A stretch of 6,359 bases of DNA from Oscillibacter sp. (GTDB lineage: Bacteria; Bacillota; Clostridia; Oscillospirales; Oscillospiraceae): contig JAHHSB010000076.1 of assembly GCA_020025415.1 (NCBI GenBank), positions 1-6,359 of the forward strand, given 5' to 3'. The position numbers and the translations under genes were made by a program. A model generated the notes under the pieces. It was not told the DNA's origin. It did not search any database and saw only the letters and a list, made by a program, of their open reading frames with translations. Position 1 is the stretch's first letter. Each line of letters starts with the position of its first letter. Shown here one piece after another: positions 6,159 to 6,359 of the stretch.

Positions 6159-6359
6159 CTTTCCCTCCATTTGATAGCCATCTTCGGCATAGCCGAAGCG
6201 ACCGCCGGCGATTCGGACGCTCCGCTCGGCATGCAGCTCCAGCAGGGCCTTGGCCAGGCGCTCAGGATGGTGGCGCACCAGGCCGTTTTCCTCCGCCGCG
6301 ATGGGTTTACGCACCAGCTCCACCCCCATGCGGCGGCAGCAGGCGGTATCACAGTGGAT
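6147..6359 (-). CDS. yvcK: YvcK family (gluconeogenesis factor, CofD-like), C-terminal fragment
   Basis: An open frame enters from the right edge and ends at TGA 6147, giving 70 C-terminal residues; the start and most of the protein lie outside the window. The stretch MGVELVRKPIAAEENGLVRH followed by HPERLAKALLEL resembles the end of YvcK proteins, where an 'x-MGVEV-x' strand and a 'VRHDPxxLAxALL' helix close the CofD-like fold. YvcK proteins bind UDP-sugars and are needed for growth on gluconeogenic carbon sources and for normal cell shape in Bacillus. Position immediately upstream of whiA on the same strand is the standard Firmicutes order and is a main support for the call. About 26 residues after the conserved helix (from roughly ERSVRIAGGRFGY) look like a lineage-specific tail. 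An in-frame internal ATG at 6329 is not the likely start, because the frame stays open beyond it without a ribosome binding site. Confidence 0.75.
   Translation of the reverse strand: MHCDTACCRRMGVELVRKPIAAEENGLVRHHPERLAKALLELHAERSVRIAGGRFGYAEDGYQMEGKHSR
6182..6198. repeat. Perfect 7-bp inverted repeat in the 3' end of yvcK
   Basis: CTTCGGC (6182-6188) and GCCGAAG (6192-6198) are exact inverted copies with a 3-nt centre. They lie in the part of yvcK that codes for the poorly conserved C-terminal tail (RFGYAED). In RNA this makes a compact hairpin about 24 nt before the next one at 6138-6158. No T-run follows. It may be a structural RNA element or chance. Confidence 0.4.

Noticed and set aside
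6092..6352. An 86-codon minus-strand open frame overlapping the whiA start.
   Set aside because: It is in another frame from the YvcK-like reading, is rich in W, P, S and R, and would overlap the whiA ribosome binding site and start codon.
1..6359. A novel defence, mobile or retroelement system.
   Set aside because: Every substantial stretch is explained by housekeeping genes. There are no direct repeat arrays, terminal inverted repeats, integrase/transposase/reverse transcriptase motifs or tRNA-like sequences in what I could read.

Overview
The window looks like a core chromosomal segment of a moderately GC-rich member of the Firmicutes, class Clostridia. An Oscillospiraceae-type gut bacterium (Flavonifractor/Oscillibacter-like) is my best guess. 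The reasons are the yvcK-whiA pair, a DUF4364 gene, a C_GCAxxG_C_C redox-family gene, a DnaE of Gram-positive length, and strong AGGAGG-type ribosome binding sites. The placement rests on recalled family knowledge and was not checked by a search.

Layout from left to right. Positions 1-246 (minus strand) hold the N-terminal 82 codons of a cysteine-containing conserved hypothetical protein that runs off the left edge. Positions 247-535 form a divergent intergenic region with candidate promoters in both directions and several inverted repeats. Positions 536-1090 (plus strand) encode a DUF4364 winged-helix-like protein. A strong hairpin at 1101-1136 separates it from the convergent minus-strand cluster and probably terminates transcription from both sides.

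The minus-strand cluster reads from right to left. It starts with the C-terminal 70 residues of a probable YvcK (right edge, stop at 6147). WhiA follows (6108-5209), then a small C_GCAxxG_C_C protein (5170-4736), then the complete DNA polymerase III alpha subunit DnaE (4663-1160). The gaps are 38, 38 and 72 nt and all genes point the same way, so an operon is likely, with its main promoter outside the window. yvcK and whiA are usual partners in Firmicutes (cell-wall/central-metabolism and division-related functions). DnaE works with PolC in replication. The small redox-family protein has no known job here.

I see no tRNA, rRNA, CRISPR array, insertion sequence, prophage gene, toxin-antitoxin pair or defence system. 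The window reads as ordinary housekeeping DNA. The points worth a second look are small: a possible translation-coupling structure between yvcK and whiA, an apparently intact PHP metal site in DnaE, an inverted repeat over a predicted start of transcription, and two uncharacterised conserved proteins.
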